This document shows, piece after piece, positions 1 through 8,687 of a stretch of 64,000 nt of DNA. The position numbers were made by a program, and so were the translations under genes. Source of the DNA: Methylobacterium sp. 2A (GTDB lineage Bacteria; Pseudomonadota; Alphaproteobacteria; Rhizobiales; Beijerinckiaceae); NCBI RefSeq assembly GCF_009806555.1, contig NZ_VUOK01000022.1, forward strand, positions 1 to 64,000, read 5' to 3'. Positions within the stretch are counted from its first letter, which is position 1. Each line of letters begins with the position of its first letter. A model generated the notes under the pieces. It made no database searches, had not been told where the DNA came from, and was given only the letters and a program-made list of their open reading frames with translations.

Positions 1-452
1 CCCGCGAGGGGGAGCGGCCCCCCGCGGGTCAAAGGATTGCGAAACGTCAACGCCGCGCGCCCAGGCGGCAATTGCCTGGACCCGTATTTAGCGTCGCTGA
101 CGAGAGCAGTCCCCCGCTCGGGGCCGAGGCACCAACGTGCCTGGGATACTTATCCCCGACCACCCCGGCCGGCGGCGATAAAAAAACGGGGGGTGCGGCG
201 GACTGCCGCACCTAGCGTTCTCGCGACGAGGCTGCCGGCCTGACCATGAGGGACACGATGGCCCCCAACGGGCAGGAAGCGAGACCGTTGAGGAGAAGGG
301 GAACAGGCCCATGTCGGCTCATCGCTCCTCGGAAACTGTGCCGACCCCACCACGCGCGGCTCGACGAGGCTCAACGTCCGAAAATCCGCTAAGGATCGAT
401 GCTGATTGGGTTTTTGGAAACACCAATCTGGGGCGGTTTACGAGCCATCGAC
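1..452. other. no convincing gene; possible end of an integrated element
   Basis: No reading frame here has a recognisable product or a good ribosome binding site. The stretch ends exactly where identity to the 3' half of a selenocysteine tRNA begins (453), so it may be the terminal part of an element integrated into that tRNA gene (inference). A hairpin followed by seven T on the minus strand lies at 180-212. Just upstream of it on that strand is a 36-codon frame (322 to 212) that ends with TAG two bases inside the hairpin boundary; its AGGAG is only two bases from the ATG and its third-position GC is lower than in nearby genes, so I do not call it. Confidence 0.4.
180..212 (-). terminator. 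intrinsic-terminator-like hairpin
   Basis: The arms 192-199 and 205-212 are perfectly complementary (8 bp, GC-rich, 5-base loop). Read on the minus strand, the hairpin is followed after six bases by seven consecutive T (180-186 read as A on the plus strand). This is the layout of a rho-independent terminator for leftward transcription. No certain gene ends into it. Confidence 0.45.
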
Positions 453-513
453 CTTCAAAACCAGCGGTACGCCAACAGCGTACGGTGGGTTCGATTCCCA
501 TCCGCTTCCGCCA
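453..513 (+). pseudogene. selC': 3' half of a selenocysteine tRNA gene (putative att scar)
   Basis: Position 453 starts an anticodon loop CTTCAAA (453-459, anticodon TCA), followed by the 3' anticodon-stem strand ACCAG (460-464), a variable arm with a perfect 6-bp stem (467-472 with 478-483, loop CAACA), a T arm (485-501, loop TTCGATT), an 8-base acceptor strand CCGCTTCC (502-509), discriminator G and encoded CCA (511-513). The TCA anticodon, long variable arm and 8-base acceptor strand are features of tRNA-Sec. The 5' half is missing: the bases before 453 do not pair with the anticodon stem, and the best acceptor match (GGAAACAC at 416) pairs at only five of eight positions and is too far away. 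A clean break at the anticodon loop is typical of tyrosine-integrase attachment sites in tRNA genes. The intact gene would lie outside the window. Confidence 0.72.
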
Positions 514-718
514 AGCTCCTTATTGCTCGGGCCGATAACCAAGTCTTTATTGGTCCAGGGGCGACATACGCAGCAAAATCGGCAATCCTGATCCGCCGGA
601 ATGGCCGCTCCTCGGCCGTCTCCGCGATGGATCGATCCCGCGCTGGTGTCCCCGTGAAGAACCGGTCCGCCTACGCTCCAACCCCGCCGGTCGCCGGCCG
701 CGAACCCTGAGGCCGGTC

Positions 719-958
719 ATGCTGGACACGCTCGTCGCGCTCTTCCCGCCCGGCCTTCGGGACGCGTTGCGCGCCTGGGCGACGGGGCGGCCTGCGGCCG
801 GCCGGGCACGGGTCGGGAGTCCCCTCCTGCGGGGCCTCGACTCGACGCCCGCACCGATGCCGGTCGTCACCCCGCCCGCCGCCACGAACGACAATCCGCT
901 TCGGGCCGTCCACGAGGCCGTGGAGCGGGATCTGCGCGCCAGCGGTCACCTGCGCTGA
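719..958 (+). CDS. small hypothetical protein, 79 aa
   Basis: A 79-residue frame starts at an ATG with GAGG six bases upstream. The N-terminus (MLDTLVALFPPGLRDALRAW) looks like an amphipathic helix. A proline-rich linker follows, and the C-terminus (TNDNPLRAVHEAVERDLRAS) could form a second helix. No family is recognised and no signal peptide is clear. It is the first possible gene after the tRNA scar and converges on the minus-strand gene ending at 978. Coding status rests on codon use and start context only; an antisense frame also exists. Confidence 0.42.
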   Translation: MLDTLVALFPPGLRDALRAWATGRPAAGRARVGSPLLRGLDSTPAPMPVVTPPAATNDNPLRAVHEAVERDLRASGHLR

Positions 959-977
959 GGGCCAAGGCCCGGAGCCG

Positions 978-1391
978 TCAGCGCCCGGACGGCCCGGGGC
1001 GGTCGACGGTCCCGGCCTCGACCCAGTGGCAGGCCGTGGTGGCCCGCAGGCTGGCGCAATCGTAGCTCTGGCCGCCGAGCGAGACCCGGTCGGCGATGCC
1101 GGTCACGTCCCCCCGCGGCAGGACGCTGCAGCCGAGATGGTCCGCCTTCGGATCGGCCAGAAGCGCGGCCGCCGCCTGGGCGCCCCCCCGCATCAGCATC
1201 CGATAATTGGCCAGCGACGGGCAGCCGATCACCGGCGGGCCGCCCCGCCGGTCGGCGCCCTTGTCCGGGGCGCCCCGCTCGGATCCGGCGCGACCCGGCG
1301 CGCGGCCTCCCTGCTGGCCCAGGGCCGGCGTCGCGAGCGCCGCCGCGAGGCCCAGCGCCGCGACGGAGAAACGGAGAAATACACGCGTCAT
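978..1391 (-). CDS. secreted hypothetical protein, 137 aa
   Basis: The chosen start is the ATG at 1391, because it begins with a clear Sec signal peptide (MTRVFLRFSVAALGLAAALA, cleavage expected near ALGQQ). Upstream in-frame codons give only arginine-rich low-complexity sequence. The mature protein has a Gly/Arg/Pro-rich stretch and then a compact C-terminal region with four cysteines (in IGCPSL, LGCSVL, YDCASL and TACHW) that could form two disulfides in the periplasm. Function is unknown. It stands alone between the 719 frame and the DUF4170 gene. Confidence 0.6.
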   Translation of the reverse strand: MTRVFLRFSVAALGLAAALATPALGQQGGRAPGRAGSERGAPDKGADRRGGPPVIGCPSLANYRMLMRGGAQAAAALLADPKADHLGCSVLPRGDVTGIADRVSLGGQSYDCASLRATTACHWVEAGTVDRPGPSGR

Positions 1392-1552
1392 GCCCCGCTC
1401 GTAGCACGACGGGCGGAGGGTTCGCGCCTCCCGAGACCCGCGGCCGGGGGACCTGCGGCGGCAGCAGGGCTCGGATGCGGCGTTCAGGCTTGACCGCGGG
1501 GCCGCCATTTGCGAGCGCCCGTTGCGGATCGAAGGGCGAGGGAGGTGTGGCC

Positions 1553-1789
1553 ATGACGACGGCGATCGACAGCGACCAGAAGCTGCACTTGGTCTTCGGC
1601 GGCGAATTGCAGGATCTCGACGGCGTCCGGTTCCGGGACATCGCGAATCTCGACATCGTCGGCATCTTCCCGGACTACGCCTCCGCCCAGGCCGCGTGGC
1701 GGGCCAAGGCTCAGGCCACCGTGGACAGCGCCCAGACCCGCTACTTCGTAGTCCACCTGCACCGGCTGCTGGAGCCGCCGGCCGTCTGA
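1553..1789 (+). CDS. DUF4170 family protein, 78 aa
   Basis: The 78-residue product matches the small alphaproteobacterial DUF4170 family as I recall it: HLVFGGEL near the start, then LDIVGIFPDYASAQAAW, and a C-terminal RYFVVHLHRLLEP. The ATG at 1553 is preceded by GGGAGG about eight bases upstream, and family similarity starts just after it, so the 26 upstream in-frame codons are excluded. The biochemical role is unknown. The gene precedes prs on the same strand with a 303-bp gap, so it may have its own transcript. Confidence 0.85.
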   Translation: MTTAIDSDQKLHLVFGGELQDLDGVRFRDIANLDIVGIFPDYASAQAAWRAKAQATVDSAQTRYFVVHLHRLLEPPAV

Positions 1790-2092
1790 GCGCGCGCTTG
1801 CCGCCGAAGGAGAGACCCGTTCGGCGCAGGAGTGCGCATGAAAGCAGGGGCTCGACAACAGGGGCTTGGAAACAGAGGCTTGGGGTCGTCTGACCGCGAC
1901 GCCATCGGCCGCCGCTCCGGGCCTAGCCTGTGCGCGGCATCCGTGCGGACTGCGTGAAGGCATTGTGACAGTTCCGGCCCGCTGCTAAGAGCCTCGCCCG
2001 TCATCACATTGTGCCGGTCCATCGTGGGCCGGGCATCGGAGCGCGGCGGGCAGCCCGGCCGCGCGTGAGCGGCCGCCCATGAAGTTCTCCTC
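1790..2092. other. intergenic, promoter region of prs
   Basis: This gap separates the DUF4170 gene from prs. I see no open frame with coding character, no repeat-family copy and no clear terminator. It presumably carries the prs promoter and leader. Confidence 0.4.
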
Positions 2093-3037
2093 ATGAAGTC
2101 CTCGATCAAGATCGTCGCCGGGAATGCCAGCCGGCCCCTGGCCGAGGCGATCGCGGCCTATCTCGAACTGCCGCTCGCCAAGTGTATGGTCCGGCGCTTC
2201 GCCGACATGGAGATCTTCGTCGAGCTCCAGGAGAACGTGCGCGGCGAGGACGTGTTCATCGTCCAGTCGACCTCGTTCCCGGCGAACGACCACCTGATGG
2301 AGCTGCTGATCATGATCGACGCCGCGCGCCGGTCCTCGGCCCGGCGCATCACGGCGGTGATTCCCTATTTCGGCTACGCAAGGCAGGACCGGCGCACCTC
2401 CGGCCGCACCCCGATCTCGGCCAAGCTGGTGGCCAACCTCATCACCGAGGCGGGCGCCGACCGGGTGCTGACCCTCGACCTCCACGCGGGCCAGATCCAG
2501 GGCTTCTTCGACATCCCGACCGACAACCTGTTCGCCGCCCCCGTGATGGTGCGCGACATCAAGGAGCGTCTGCCGAGCGCCGACCGCATGGTGGTCTCGC
2601 CCGATGTCGGCGGCGTGGTCCGCGCCCGCGCCATCGCCAAGCGGATCGACTGCCCGCTCGCCATCGTCGACAAGCGCCGGGAGCGCCCCGGCGAGTCCGA
2701 GGTGATGAACATCATCGGCGAGGTCGAGGGCCGCTCCTGCATCCTCGTCGACGACATCGTCGATTCGGGCGGCACCCTGGTCAACGCCGCCGAGGCGCTG
2801 CTCAACGCCGGCGCCAAGGACGTCTCGGCCTACATCACGCACGGGGTTCTCTCGGGCGGCGCGGTCTCGCGCATCGCCGCCTCGCGGATGAAGGAGCTGG
2901 TGATCACCGATTCGATCCAGCCGACGCAGGCCGTCAAGCTCGCCCGCAACATCCGGGTTGCGACCATCGCGCCGCTGCTCGGCGAGGCGATCGGCCGGAC
3001 CGCGACGGAATCCAGCGTCTCCAGCCTGTTCGACTGA
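2093..3037 (+). CDS. prs: ribose-phosphate pyrophosphokinase
   Basis: This enzyme makes PRPP from ribose 5-phosphate and ATP in the cytosol, feeding purine, pyrimidine, histidine, tryptophan and NAD synthesis. The 314-residue length is normal. Visible hallmarks are the ATP-binding flexible-loop region ([20 protein letters not shown], 92-111), the metal-binding [12 protein letters not shown] (129-140), the ribose-phosphate region [15 protein letters not shown] (169-183) and the PRPP-binding motif [10 protein letters not shown] (219-228). The ATG follows a short AT-containing leader. A family A repeat copy begins 26 bases after the stop. Confidence 0.97.
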   Translation: MKSSIKIVAGNASRPLAEAIAAYLELPLAKCMVRRFADMEIFVELQENVRGEDVFIVQSTSFPANDHLMELLIMIDAARRSSARRITAVIPYFGYARQDRRTSGRTPISAKLVANLITEAGADRVLTLDLHAGQIQGFFDIPTDNLFAAPVMVRDIKERLPSADRMVVSPDVGGVVRARAIAKRIDCPLAIVDKRRERPGESEVMNIIGEVEGRSCILVDDIVDSGGTLVNAAEALLNAGAKDVSAYITHGVLSGGAVSRIAASRMKELVITDSIQPTQAVKLARNIRVATIAPLLGEAIGRTATESSVSSLFD

Positions 3038-3062
3038 GCGCCGGAGGCGAACGGGATAGGTG

Positions 3063-3175
3063 TGGTTTCGTAAGGTCGAGACCTTGCGCGGATCCAGGGT
3101 GGAGCCCCGGTCTTCGTCAGGGCTTTGCTCTGACAACCCACCAGAGGGCTGAGCCCGTCGGAAACCCGGGATCGC
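3063..3175 (+). repeat. family A palindromic repeat, copy 1 (degenerate)
   Basis: The copy starts with GGTTTC, the hairpin AAGGTC-GA-GACCTT and a CCAGGG...CCCCGG hairpin. It continues with GTCAGGG...CTCTGAC and ends with a decayed AGGGCTGAGCCC hairpin and GGAAACC. It is more diverged than the other copies and sits 26 bases downstream of the prs stop, with the AAGGTC hairpin nearest to prs. Confidence 0.7.
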
Positions 3176-3260
3176 AGATCGAACACGCTGTCGGGTCGGG
3201 GAACCGGGCCGCAGTACCACTTGTGCGAGAAGGCCCTACCTTGCTCAGCCGGAACCGGCG

Positions 3261-4148
3261 TTGGTCTGGGAGCGGACACTGGGGCGCGCGCACATCATCG
3301 GCATCCACGGGCTCGCCAACAAGCCGCCGCGCGACGAGAAGGCGGCGTGGTGGCTGGCCGCGATCTGCGAGGGTCTCGACCGGAATCTCGGATTGCCGCT
3401 GCCGGAGGGCGGCCTGCCCTTCACCTTCGTCTACTGGGCGGATCTCCGCTACCCGCAGCCGCTCTCCGGTGACCGCAACCGCGAGCCCTACCGCCCCGAT
3501 CACGGCCTCGGCCCGTTCCCCTCTCCGGCGGGGCAACCCGACAGGGCCGCGCCGACGCTGACCGACCGGATCTACCGCGGCCTGTCCTACCTCGAGGAGG
3601 CCGCCGGACTGACCCCGGTGGACGATCTGATCCTCGAATACCGTCTCGACGATCTCTGGGGCTATTACGCGGATGCGGGGTTCCGGTCCGCCGCAAGGGA
3701 GCGCCTGCGCGCCGCCCTGGCCGAGGCCGCCGAGCAGGACGTGCTGATCGCCGCGCACTCGATGGGCGGCCTGATCGCCTACGACGTGCTGCGCGCCGCC
3801 GAGGCGGGCGGGACGCCCCTGCCCCGCTGCGCGCTGATCACCCTCGGCTCGCCGCTGGGCCTCGCCGAGCTGAAGCTGAAGCTCGCCGACGAGCACGGTG
3901 CGCTGCAGGTGCCGGCGGCGCTCACCGCCTGGACCAACCTGATGGATCGCCAGGACATCGCCACGGTGGGGGACGACCTCGCGGAGATCTACGCGCCGAA
4001 CGCCGCGGGCGTGCGGGTCCGGGACGTACCGGTGATCAATGCCTACCGGCGGCCGGACGGGACCGAGAACCGGCACAAGTCCTATGGCTACCTGCGCACG
4101 CCGGAATTCTCCAAGGCCGTGGCCGGCTTCCTGGACGGCCGCCCCTGA
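3261..4148 (+). CDS. alpha/beta hydrolase, lipase/esterase-like, 295 aa
   Basis: The fold is recognised from the N-terminal strand HIIGIHGLANKP (11-22, oxyanion-hole region) and the nucleophile elbow AHSMGG (165-170, Ser167), followed by LITLGSPLGL, which is typical of PGAP1/lipase-type hydrolases. A late HKSYGYL could supply the histidine. The middle contains aromatic-rich segments (YYADAGFRSAARERL). No signal peptide is evident, so it is probably cytosolic. Substrate is unknown. The start is uncertain: TTG at 3261 gives ten residues before the conserved strand, and no strong ribosome binding site is seen. Repeat copies flank it on both sides. Confidence 0.75.
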   Translation: MVWERTLGRAHIIGIHGLANKPPRDEKAAWWLAAICEGLDRNLGLPLPEGGLPFTFVYWADLRYPQPLSGDRNREPYRPDHGLGPFPSPAGQPDRAAPTLTDRIYRGLSYLEEAAGLTPVDDLILEYRLDDLWGYYADAGFRSAARERLRAALAEAAEQDVLIAAHSMGGLIAYDVLRAAEAGGTPLPRCALITLGSPLGLAELKLKLADEHGALQVPAALTAWTNLMDRQDIATVGDDLAEIYAPNAAGVRVRDVPVINAYRRPDGTENRHKSYGYLRTPEFSKAVAGFLDGRP

Positions 4149-4180
4149 GCGGGGGCCCGGCTTTGACCCGGATCCTCTGG

Positions 4181-4283
4181 GTTTCCAAAGGGCCTCGGCC
4201 CTTTGGCGGGTTGTCAGGGCCAAGCCCTGACGGATTCCAGGGCTCTGCCCTGGACCCGCGAAAGGTCCCGACCTTTCGAAACC
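4181..4283 (-). repeat. family A palindromic repeat, copy 2
   Basis: Read on the plus strand it begins GTTTCC, then the hairpins AAAGGGC-CTC-GGCCCTTT, GTCAGGG-CCAAG-CCCTGAC and CCAGGG-CTCTG-CCCTGG, and ends AAAGGTC-CC-GACCTTT then CGAAACC. It lies between convergent genes. The AAAGGTC hairpin end is 13 bases from the stop of the minus-strand chemoreceptor gene, so strand is given from that gene's point of view. Confidence 0.85.
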
Positions 4284-4295
4284 GGACGGATGCGC

Positions 4296-6011
4296 TCAGG
4301 CCGCCTTCACCTGCGCGAGGAACGCCCGGACCGTCTGGTCCAGCGCCTCCGAATCCCGGGCGAGCCGGCGCGCGGCGGTCAGCACCTCGTCCGAGGCCGC
4401 TGCGGTGTCGTCGGCGCCCCGGCGCAGGCCGCCGACGTTCTCGGTGACGCCCTGCGCCCCCGCGGCGGCGCTCGACACCCCGCGGACGATCTCCTGGATC
4501 GCCGCGTTCTGCTCCTCCATGGCGGCCGCGACCCCGACCGCGATGGCGCGCATCTCCTCGATGGTCCGCCCGACCTCGCTGATCGCCGCCACCGCGTCCC
4601 GGGTCTCGCCCTGGATTTGCCCGATCTGCTGGCTGATCTCCCCGGTGGCCCGGGCGGTCTGCTCGGCGAGCGCCTTGACCTCCGAGGCCACCACCGCAAA
4701 GCCGCGACCCGCGGCACCCGCGCGCGCGGCCTCGATCGTGGCGTTGAGCGCCAGCAGGTTGGTCTGCCCGGCGATGTCCGAGATCAGCCCGACCACGTCG
4801 CCGATCCGCTCGGTGCCGGCGGCCAGCGCCCGCACGGTCGCCTCGCCCTGGCGGGCGCTGACGGCGGCCCGGTCGGCGATCTCCGAGGTGCGCTGCACCT
4901 GCCCGGCGATCTCCTGGACCGAGACCGACATCTCCTCGGTGGCGGCCGCGGCGGTCTGGACGTCGGCCGAGGTGCCGGCGGACTGCGCGGTGACCGCGCC
5001 GGAGCGCTCCGTGGTGCGGGCCGCGGTGGCGGTGAGCGTCCGCGCCGTGGTCTCGAGTTCCGCGGCCGCCCCGGCGAGCCCGCGGCTGAGATCGCCGGCC
5101 CGCGCCTCGAACGACCGGGTCACGTGGTCGAGGGTCTGCGCCCGGCGCACGCTGCCCTCGGCGTCGGCGGCGGCGCGGGCCTCCGTCTCGGCCTTGGCGA
5201 TCAGCGCATCCTTGAACACCTGCACGGCGCCCGCCATCGCGCCGATCTCGTCGATCCGCTCGCGCGCTGGCACCGGGGCGTCGGTCTCCCCCGCGGCGAG
5301 GCGGTGCATGGCCTGGTTCAGGGCGAGCAGCGGGCGCGTCACCCGCCGGCCGATCAGGGCCGCCAGCAGGCCGATCAGCGCCCCCACCACCAGCATCCCG
5401 GCCGCGGCCTTCGAAGCCGCCGCCCACAGGATCGCCGCGGTGTCGTCGGCGTAGATCCCGGTGCCGATCACCCAGCCCCAGGGCGCGAAGCCGCGCACGT
5501 AGGAGAGTTTCGGCACCGGCGCGCCGGCGCCGGGCTTCGGCCAGGAATAGTCGACGAAGCCCTGGCCCTGCTGCTTCACCAGCGTGACGAAGTCCACGAA
5601 CAGGCGCTTGCCGGTGGGATCCTGAACGGTGGAGAGGTCCTTCCCCTCCAGCTCCGGCTTCATCGGATGGGCCACCATCCGGGGCTGCATGTCGTTGATC
5701 CAGAAATATTCCTGGCCGTCGTAGCGCAATCCCTTGAGGGCCTGGATGGCGGCGCCCTGGGCGTCCGCCCGGGACAGGTGCCCGGCCCGCTCCTCGCCCG
5801 CGAAATAGGCCGCGACGCCGTAGGCCGTGTCCACGAGATTGCGGGTCTTGGCCATGCGGTCCTGCTCGACCTGCGCCTTCAGGCTGACGAGCCCGATGCC
5901 CGAGACCGCGAGGATACCGACCAGCGCGGCCGCCGTGATGGTGTGGAGCTTCGCCCCGATGCCGATCCTCACCCTTCGCCCCCGCGATAGTCGTAAAAGT
6001 TGTAAAGACAT
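4296..6011 (-). CDS. methyl-accepting chemotaxis protein with single Cache sensor
   Basis: A 571-residue membrane chemoreceptor. TM1 is about residues 24-44. A periplasmic single Cache domain follows (about 50-190), with the family pattern [18 protein letters not shown] and later [15 protein letters not shown]2 is about 195-225, then a HAMP segment ([20 protein letters not shown]) and a long cytoplasmic signalling coiled coil. The signalling-tip hallmark is present ([20 protein letters not shown]), which would contact CheW and CheA. No C-terminal CheR-docking pentapeptide is seen. Ligand is unknown; Cache domains of this type bind small organic acids. No chemotaxis core genes are nearby. The start ATG at 6011 gives the family's short cytoplasmic N-terminus. 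Confidence 0.93.
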   Translation of the reverse strand: MSLQLLRLSRGRRVRIGIGAKLHTITAAALVGILAVSGIGLVSLKAQVEQDRMAKTRNLVDTAYGVAAYFAGEERAGHLSRADAQGAAIQALKGLRYDGQEYFWINDMQPRMVAHPMKPELEGKDLSTVQDPTGKRLFVDFVTLVKQQGQGFVDYSWPKPGAGAPVPKLSYVRGFAPWGWVIGTGIYADDTAAILWAAASKAAAGMLVVGALIGLLAALIGRRVTRPLLALNQAMHRLAAGETDAPVPARERIDEIGAMAGAVQVFKDALIAKAETEARAAADAEGSVRRAQTLDHVTRSFEARAGDLSRGLAGAAAELETTARTLTATAARTTERSGAVTAQSAGTSADVQTAAAATEEMSVSVQEIAGQVQRTSEIADRAAVSARQGEATVRALAAGTERIGDVVGLISDIAGQTNLLALNATIEAARAGAAGRGFAVVASEVKALAEQTARATGEISQQIGQIQGETRDAVAAISEVGRTIEEMRAIAVGVAAAMEEQNAAIQEIVRGVSSAAAGAQGVTENVGGLRRGADDTAAASDEVLTAARRLARDSEALDQTVRAFLAQVKAA

Positions 6012-6140
6012 GCCGCTTCAACGTTAGCGGACCGTGAAGACGGGGCGGGGCTTGCGCTCGCCGGCGCGAACCTATCCACTCGCACCCAATCACAAGCTCG
6101 GCAGACACGAAGAAGCCGCCGGGCCACAGGGAGAAGCGTC

Positions 6141-7184
6141 ATGATGCGTACGAGCTCGGTGCGGCTGGGCCGCCTCCTTCGGGCGGGGCCGGCCGCTCTC
6201 CTGCTGGCCGGGCTGGCCCTCGCCGGCCACACCCTCCTCGCCCCCGCCCGGGCCGACGATGCCAAGGTCCGGATCAGCCGGCAGCCGGGCTTCGTCTACC
6301 TCCCCGCCGTGCTCGCCGAGCAGCACAAGCTGATCGAGAAGCACGCCAGGGCGGCGGGCCTCGGGGACGTGACGGTGGAGTGGGTCAACCTGACGAGCGG
6401 CGCTGCCGGCAACGACGCCCTGCTCTCGGGCAATATCGACATCGTCGACAGCGGCTCGACCAACATGCTGCTGCTCAACGACCGGACGCGCGGCGACGTG
6501 AAGGGCCTGTGCGGGGTCGGCTCGACGCCGATGCTGCTGCTCACCCGCAACCCGGACGTGAGGGACCTCAAGGACTTCTCGTCCAAGGACAAGATCGCCC
6601 TGCCCTCCGTGAAGGTCTCGTCCCAGGCGGTGCTGCTCCAGATCGCCGCCAAGAAGGCGTTCGGCCCCGAGAACGCCACCAAGCTCGACCCGCTCACCGT
6701 CCAGCTCGGCCATCCCGATGCGGTGGCGGCGCTGGCGAGCCCCCACAACGAGGTCAACAGCCACTTCTCCCTGCCGCCGTTCCAGCAGCGCGAGTTGCAG
6801 GATCCGGCGATCCACGCGGTGCTGAATTCCTACGAACTGGTCGGCGAGCCGGTGAGCAACGCGATCTTCTACGCCCGGACCGGCTGGTACACCCGCAACC
6901 CCAAGCTCGCCGCCGCGATCGTGGCCGCCATCGACGAGGCCAATGCCGAGATCGCCAGGGATCCGCTCCAGGCCGCCAGGGACTACGTGGCGGCCACCAA
7001 CGAGAAGACCCCGCCGGAGACGCTCGTCCAGATCATGAAGGAGCCGGGGACCAACTTCTCGACCACGCCCTTCGGCATCATGCTCCAGGCCCGGCACTTC
7101 CACGCGATGAAGACCATCAAGGCCGAGCCCAAGGACTGGAAGGACACGTTCTTCCCGATCGTCCACAACCTGCCGGGCCGGTGA
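6141..7184 (+). CDS. ABC transporter substrate-binding protein, NitT/TauT type
   Basis: A 347-residue periplasmic solute-binding protein. A Sec signal peptide covers about residues 1-38 (arginines, long Leu/Ala core, ending PARADDAK). The mature chain begins VRISRQPGFVYLPAVLAEQ, the usual start of SsuA/TauA/NrtA-type binding proteins, and continues with the GNIDIVDSGSTNMLLLND hinge region. Such proteins deliver nitrate, sulfonates, thiamine precursors or similar ligands to an ABC permease, but no permease or ATPase gene is adjacent, so the ligand cannot be named. The ATG at 6141 is preceded by AGGGAGAAG. It is divergent from the chemoreceptor. Confidence 0.85.
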   Translation: MMRTSSVRLGRLLRAGPAALLLAGLALAGHTLLAPARADDAKVRISRQPGFVYLPAVLAEQHKLIEKHARAAGLGDVTVEWVNLTSGAAGNDALLSGNIDIVDSGSTNMLLLNDRTRGDVKGLCGVGSTPMLLLTRNPDVRDLKDFSSKDKIALPSVKVSSQAVLLQIAAKKAFGPENATKLDPLTVQLGHPDAVAALASPHNEVNSHFSLPPFQQRELQDPAIHAVLNSYELVGEPVSNAIFYARTGWYTRNPKLAAAIVAAIDEANAEIARDPLQAARDYVAATNEKTPPETLVQIMKEPGTNFSTTPFGIMLQARHFHAMKTIKAEPKDWKDTFFPIVHNLPGR

Positions 7185-7298
7185 GGCCGCCCAAGGGCCG
7201 AAGGCCGTTCCCGGCGCCCGCCGCGTGTTGCAATCGCAGCTGAACCGTCTCAGATCCTCTGCCCTTGACGGCCAGCAGCCGACAGGCAGGGGCGGGGC

Positions 7299-8291
7299 AT
7301 GCGGCGGCGGAACATCCTCGGTCTTGCGGCCGGCCTCGCCCTGATCCTGGGTCAGGCGGTCCCCTATGCGGCATCCGATCGGGTCCGCCGCGTGACGGTC
7401 CTCCTGCCCGTGGCGAAGGACGATCCGAACTTCGCCGAGAACGAGCGCGTGTTGCGCCGTGCGCTGCTCAAGTCCGGGTGGGTCGAGGGGAAGAACCTGG
7501 CGCTGACCTTCGCCTCCGTCGGCAGCGACCCGGACGCGATCGGCCGTCTGCTCCCCGGGATCCTGACGCCGGAGCCGGACGTCATCATCAGCCGCTCGAC
7601 CGCGGTGGCGCTCGCCCTGCATCGCCGGGCGCAGCGGACGCCGGTGGTGTTCACGCAGGTGAGCGACCCCGTCGGCCAGGGCCTCGTCGCGACGATGCAG
7701 AGGCCCGGAGACAACATGACCGGCTTCACCGTGATGGAGCCGTCCATGGGCGGGAAATGGGTGGGGCTGCTCCGGGAGATCGTCCCGGACCTGAAGCGGG
7801 TCGCCTTCCTGCAGCACCGGGCGAGCAGCCCGATCTCCACGGCCCTGGCGGATTCGATCGCGCAGATCGGCCCGTCCCTCGGGCTGGAGACCCTGATCGT
7901 GCCGCTGCAGGCGCGCGCCGATCTGGAGCCGGCCTTCGCGCGACTGGCGGCCCTGGACCGGGTCGGGCTTCTCGTCTCCCCGGGCGCCTTCACCCTCGAG
8001 AACCGCGTCCTGATCACATCCCTGGCGGCACGCGGGCGGATCCCGGCCCTCTACCCGTTCCGGTACTTCGTGACGGCCGGCGGTCTGGCCTCCTACGGCA
8101 CCGACGAGACCGTCTGGTTCCAGCTGGCCGGCGACTACGTCGACCGCATCCTGAGGGGCGCCAGGCCCGGAGACCTTCCGATCCAGGGGCCGAACCGGCT
8201 GTCCTTCGTCCTGAATGCGAAGGCCGCCGACGAGCTCGGTCTCACCGTCACGCCGACCCTCCTCGCCCGGGCCGACGAGATCATCGATTAG
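7299..8291 (+). CDS. ABC transporter substrate-binding protein, TrpX-like (ABC_sub_bind)
   Basis: A 330-residue secreted protein with a signal peptide (MRRRNILGLAAGLALILG, cut near PYAASD). The mature region has the layout of the ABC_sub_bind (DUF534/TrpX-like) family: VTVLLPVAKDDPNFAENERVL, GWVEGKNLALTF, PDVIISRSTAVALAL, VFTQVSDPVGQGLV, and late TDETVWFQLAGDYVDRILRGARPGDLP before a C-terminal LSFVLNAKAADELGLTV. Members bind amino acids or related ligands, or act as sensor partners. No permease or ATPase lies nearby. It follows the NitT/TauT-type binding protein by 114 bases, but the two are from different families. Confidence 0.85.
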   Translation: MRRRNILGLAAGLALILGQAVPYAASDRVRRVTVLLPVAKDDPNFAENERVLRRALLKSGWVEGKNLALTFASVGSDPDAIGRLLPGILTPEPDVIISRSTAVALALHRRAQRTPVVFTQVSDPVGQGLVATMQRPGDNMTGFTVMEPSMGGKWVGLLREIVPDLKRVAFLQHRASSPISTALADSIAQIGPSLGLETLIVPLQARADLEPAFARLAALDRVGLLVSPGAFTLENRVLITSLAARGRIPALYPFRYFVTAGGLASYGTDETVWFQLAGDYVDRILRGARPGDLPIQGPNRLSFVLNAKAADELGLTVTPTLLARADEIID

Positions 8292-8313
8292 GGCCTTCCG
8301 GGACGATGCCCCG

Positions 8314-8484
8314 TCAATGCGCCTCCACGGGCCCGGCGGCGCGCGGGGGCTTCTTGAGGATCGCCACCACGGCGCGGCGGAGTCGGAAGCTCCACGCGCC
8401 GTCTGCTTGTCGGGACCATGCCAGGGGGATGACATCTCTCCACACGCCCGGCCGCGTGCGGCCTTCGCGGGTGAGGTCGGTCAC
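8314..8484 (-). CDS. small conserved-looking protein, 56 aa, GTG start
   Basis: A minus-strand frame starting at GTG (8484) encodes MTDLTREGRTRPGVWRDVIP and then a core LAWSRQADGAWSFRLRRAVV, followed by AILKKPP, ending at TGA 8314. The frame is closed by a stop three codons before the GTG, so no longer version exists. Coding support is the ordered pattern of Trp, Arg and aliphatic residues, which looks like two amphipathic segments, and the better third-position GC than in the competing frames. No clear Shine-Dalgarno is seen. It converges on the TrpX-like gene, with 22 bases between the stop codons. Function is unknown. Confidence 0.5.
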   Translation of the reverse strand: MTDLTREGRTRPGVWRDVIPLAWSRQADGAWSFRLRRAVVAILKKPPRAAGPVEAH

Positions 8485-8687
8485 GCTCGCGGCATAAGCT
8501 CAGCCGTATCCGCGGGCCTCGGAGAATCCAGGCCCGGCGAGAGAACCCGCGATTGCGCCCCTCCCGGCCCCGGCCTATATAGGTCCATCCCCATTCGACA
8601 GCGTGAGACGGGACATCCGGATCGTCCATCCGGAGCCCGCGGCCCGATGCCCGGCCCCCGTCCCGCCAGGCCGGAGCACGAGAAGAC

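Noticed and set aside
399..710. Plus-strand frames across the tRNA-Sec fragment
   Set aside because: They run through a structured RNA gene remnant and have no protein-like composition or start signals.
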